Shown piece by piece: positions 62,261 to 64,000 of a stretch of DNA of 64,000 nt. Source of the DNA: Tenacibaculum sp. SZ-18 (GTDB lineage: Bacteria; Bacteroidota; Bacteroidia; Flavobacteriales; Flavobacteriaceae); NCBI RefSeq assembly GCF_002813915.1, contig NZ_CP019335.1, positions 3,393,777 through 3,457,776 on the forward strand. Direction: 5' to 3'. The position numbers and the translations under genes are program-made. Numbering within the stretch: the first letter of the stretch is position 1; every line of letters begins with the position of its first letter. The notes under the pieces were generated by a model that searched no databases, was not told the origin of the DNA, and worked only from the letters and a program-made list of their open reading frames with translations.

Positions 62261-62815
62261 TTACTCTTTCCACTGTAATGTTTCCATCATATGAATCATA
62301 TCTTTTTTGATATAATCCACTGCTGGAAGTACACTATCATAGTTTGGTTTTGTATAGAAAAACAATGATGCTTTTAGAAAGTGTTTTACACTATCGGTTA
62401 CATGAAATTGAACTTGGGAAGCGGCATTTCCGTGGATAAAAAACATTTTCCCAAACACTCTTTTTTGTTCATCAATGAAGTTTTCGGTATTAGAAATATT
62501 ATCAGCTTTAATGGTATGTTCAAAAACCAATTTTTCTGCTTCCATTAATAATTCTTTCAAATTATCACTTACTGGCCTGTAGGTAATATCAACAGAGGCT
62601 TTTAGTTTTGGGTATTTAATTTTTAACCAATTCTCAGGTAGTTCTTGTACATTACTTTCTGAGGAAATTTCAAATAAATAAGGTCTTTCCGATTCAAATA
62701 CCTTGTACTTATTTTCTGGATAATTCAAACTTAAATAAGCCTTAGGTTTTGGAATAGTTTCACTACCGCAGCTAACAAAAGCCAACACCAAAAACATTAA
62801 AACATACCTATACAT
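62261..62815 (-). CDS. gldD: Gliding motility lipoprotein GldD
   Basis: The 184-residue lipoprotein has the lipobox VSCGS (Cys16) and begins its mature part with PKPKAYLSLNYPENKY, the mark of GldD in Flavobacteriaceae. GldD is one of the proteins needed for gliding and for function of the type IX secretion/gliding machinery; it acts at the cell envelope. Its ATG overlaps the end of gldE by 8 bp, the conserved gldE-gldD order, so translation is coupled. Confidence 0.92.
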   Translation of the reverse strand: MYRYVLMFLVLAFVSCGSETIPKPKAYLSLNYPENKYKVFESERPYLFEISSESNVQELPENWLKIKYPKLKASVDITYRPVSDNLKELLMEAEKLVFEHTIKADNISNTENFIDEQKRVFGKMFFIHGNAASQVQFHVTDSVKHFLKASLFFYTKPNYDSVLPAVDYIKKDMIHMMETLQWKE

Positions 62816-64000
62816 TTCTTGTAACTTTTACTTGTTTAATTCTTTTTCTATCAAGTGCTTCTATGGTAAAAACGTATTTTTTGAAGTTTATTTTCTCACC
62901 TCTTCGAGGAAATTTTCCCGAAACCTCTAAAATAAATCCAGCTAATGTTTCACTTTCACCCTTTTCCTCTTCAAAAAGTGTTTCGTCTTCATCTAAAACC
63001 CTACATAAATCACGAATTGTAATTTTTCCCTCGAAAACAAAATTGTTTTCATCAATTTTAGAATACGTTAAATCATCATTATCAAACTCATCATTAATAT
63101 CTCCTACAATTTCCTCTATAACATCTTCAAGAGTTACAATCCCACTTGTACCTCCGTACTCATCAACTACTATAGCTAAATGGTTCTTTTTATCTTGAAA
63201 CTCCTTTAACAAATCATCAAGTTTCTTATTCTCCGGAACAAAAAACGGTTCTCTTAATAAACTCTTCCAATCAAAAGTTTTTTTATTCAAGTAAGCTAAT
63301 AAATCTTTGGCATACAATACCCCTACAATATTATCAATATTCTCGTGATAAACTGGGTTTCTAGAATAGCCATTTTCTAAAATAATTTTCAGAACCTCTT
63401 CATAAGGTGTATCATCAGATATTGCGCAAACATCTGTTCTTGGTTTCATTATTTGTACGGTTTCCGTATTACCAAAAGTTACTATTCCTTCAAGAATTTT
63501 TTGTTCATCTTTCGTTGTTGAATCTTCAGATGTTAATTCTAAAGCTTGTGACAATTTTTCTACAGAAAGATTGTTGTTTTTATTCCCTAATCTTCTTTCA
63601 ATACTATTGGTCAGTCCAATTAGAGGTTTACTTAACGGAGTTAACAAGGCATTTAAGAAATAAATTGGTCCCGACATTAAGTTAGCAAACAGTAAAGATT
63701 TTCTACTCGCATAAACTTTAGGTAAAACCTCACCAAACAATAGAATTAAAAAGGTGACTAATCCAACTTGAATGAAAACTTTAATGACTGAGGCCGGTAT
63801 AATTGTAAACCCTACATCAATTGAAAAATTAATCCCTCCGAACATAAAATCTTCCAACGAAGCAAAAATCAAGACAATTAAAATATTGATAAAGTTATTC
63901 GTTACCAGAATTGTACCTAATAACTTTTTGGGTTTTTCAAGAAGTTTTACAACAAGACTTTTTCCTTTGGTTTCTTCATTTAACTCATCTAAATCTGTTT
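62808..64000 (-). CDS. gldE: Gliding motility-associated protein GldE (5' end outside window)
   Basis: The frame is open from the window edge (first full codon at 63998) to the stop at 62808, about 397 residues, without the true start. It has the CNNM/CorC design: an N-terminal membrane part (TILVTNNFINILIVLIFASL and two more helices), a CBS pair (about MKPRTDVCAISDDTPYEEV and FFVPENKKLDDLLKEF) and a C-terminal transporter-associated domain (GESETLAGFILEVSGKFP). GldE is a homologue of magnesium/cobalt efflux proteins that works with GldD. A TTG at 63872 inside the membrane region is not the start. Confidence 0.9.
   Translation of the reverse strand, partial: TDLDELNEETKGKSLVVKLLEKPKKLLGTILVTNNFINILIVLIFASLEDFMFGGINFSIDVGFTIIPASVIKVFIQVGLVTFLILLFGEVLPKVYASRKSLLFANLMSGPIYFLNALLTPLSKPLIGLTNSIERRLGNKNNNLSVEKLSQALELTSEDSTTKDEQKILEGIVTFGNTETVQIMKPRTDVCAISDDTPYEEVLKIILENGYSRNPVYHENIDNIVGVLYAKDLLAYLNKKTFDWKSLLREPFFVPENKKLDDLLKEFQDKKNHLAIVVDEYGGTSGIVTLEDVIEEIVGDINDEFDNDDLTYSKIDENNFVFEGKITIRDLCRVLDEDETLFEEEKGESETLAGFILEVSGKFPRRGEKINFKKYVFTIEALDRKRIKQVKVTRNV

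Noticed and set aside
1..64000. CRISPR arrays, insertion sequences, tRNA or rRNA genes
   Set aside because: No regularly spaced repeats, transposase-like proteins, tRNA-like folds with CCA ends or ribosomal RNA sequence were seen on reading both strands by eye; a tRNAscan and IS search would settle it.

Overview
The window is a stretch of chromosome from a member of the Bacteroidota, almost certainly family Flavobacteriaceae. The evidence is strong AT richness, the gliding genes gldD and gldE, several TonB-linked outer-membrane proteins with CarboxypepD_reg-like N-termini, LytTR/TPR-histidine-kinase signalling, an L21 protein with a C-terminal extension, the small flavobacterial families DUF6341 and DUF6427, and repeated TAnnTTTG motifs (the Bacteroidota -7 promoter element) just upstream of genes. 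A marine, Tenacibaculum-like genus is my inference only. No rRNA, tRNA, insertion sequence, prophage or CRISPR array was seen; this is mostly core chromosome with a few lineage-specific genes.

Layout. 1-3.9 kb: 5' part of an AddB-like nuclease gene, an omega-amidase-type nitrilase, a small lipoprotein, a PagL-like lipid A deacylase and a broken DUF1905 gene. 3.9-9.1 kb: acyl-ACP desaturase, PlsC acyltransferase, a small membrane protein and a TonB-dependent receptor. 9.3-16.4 kb: phosphoglucose isomerase, an M23 peptidase, a DUF3108 protein and the aromatic amino acid catabolism genes for tryptophan dioxygenase, HPPD and homogentisate dioxygenase. 16.7-22.3 kb: ferritin, a compact operon of FNR-type reductase, membrane di-iron hydroxylase, small membrane protein and [2Fe-2S] ferredoxin, then the Fe-S assembly genes nfu and mrp, and an alkyltransferase-like protein. 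22.7-28.5 kb: an unusual 2OG-Fe(II) oxygenase fused to a seven-repeat WD40 propeller, trmB, DUF6341, DUF6427, upp and two beta-barrel proteins. 28.6-36.8 kb: a large outer-membrane receptor-like protein, two tandem membrane-anchored AraC regulators, two divergent alpha/beta hydrolases, BrnQ and a small outer-membrane protein. 36.8-42.8 kb: a 1125-aa outer-membrane protein and the feoA-feoB-FeoB-associated-peptide iron operon, with a palindrome overlapping its promoter.

42.8-54.6 kb: holB, an NtrY-like histidine kinase with a crotonase, a LytTR regulator with a TPR histidine kinase, dinB, trhO, asd, an HD hydrolase, rpmA and rplU. 54.8-64 kb: a pair of M16 peptidases (one with the zinc motif, one without), an EamA transporter, an HMA-domain lipoprotein, heme A synthase (ctaA), a LAS-type peptidase, a secreted protein, gldD and a truncated gldE.

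Iron is a recurring theme: Feo uptake, ferritin, Fe-S carriers, ferredoxin, heme A, and many iron enzymes (desaturase, three ring/side-chain dioxygenases, hydroxylase, 2OG oxygenase). The most unusual single gene is the oxygenase-WD40 fusion. The most interesting regulatory signals are the palindrome over the feo promoter, a terminator hairpin abutting the tryptophan dioxygenase start, and four genes whose ATG lies only 3-4 nt after a TAnnTTTG motif, suggesting leaderless mRNAs.
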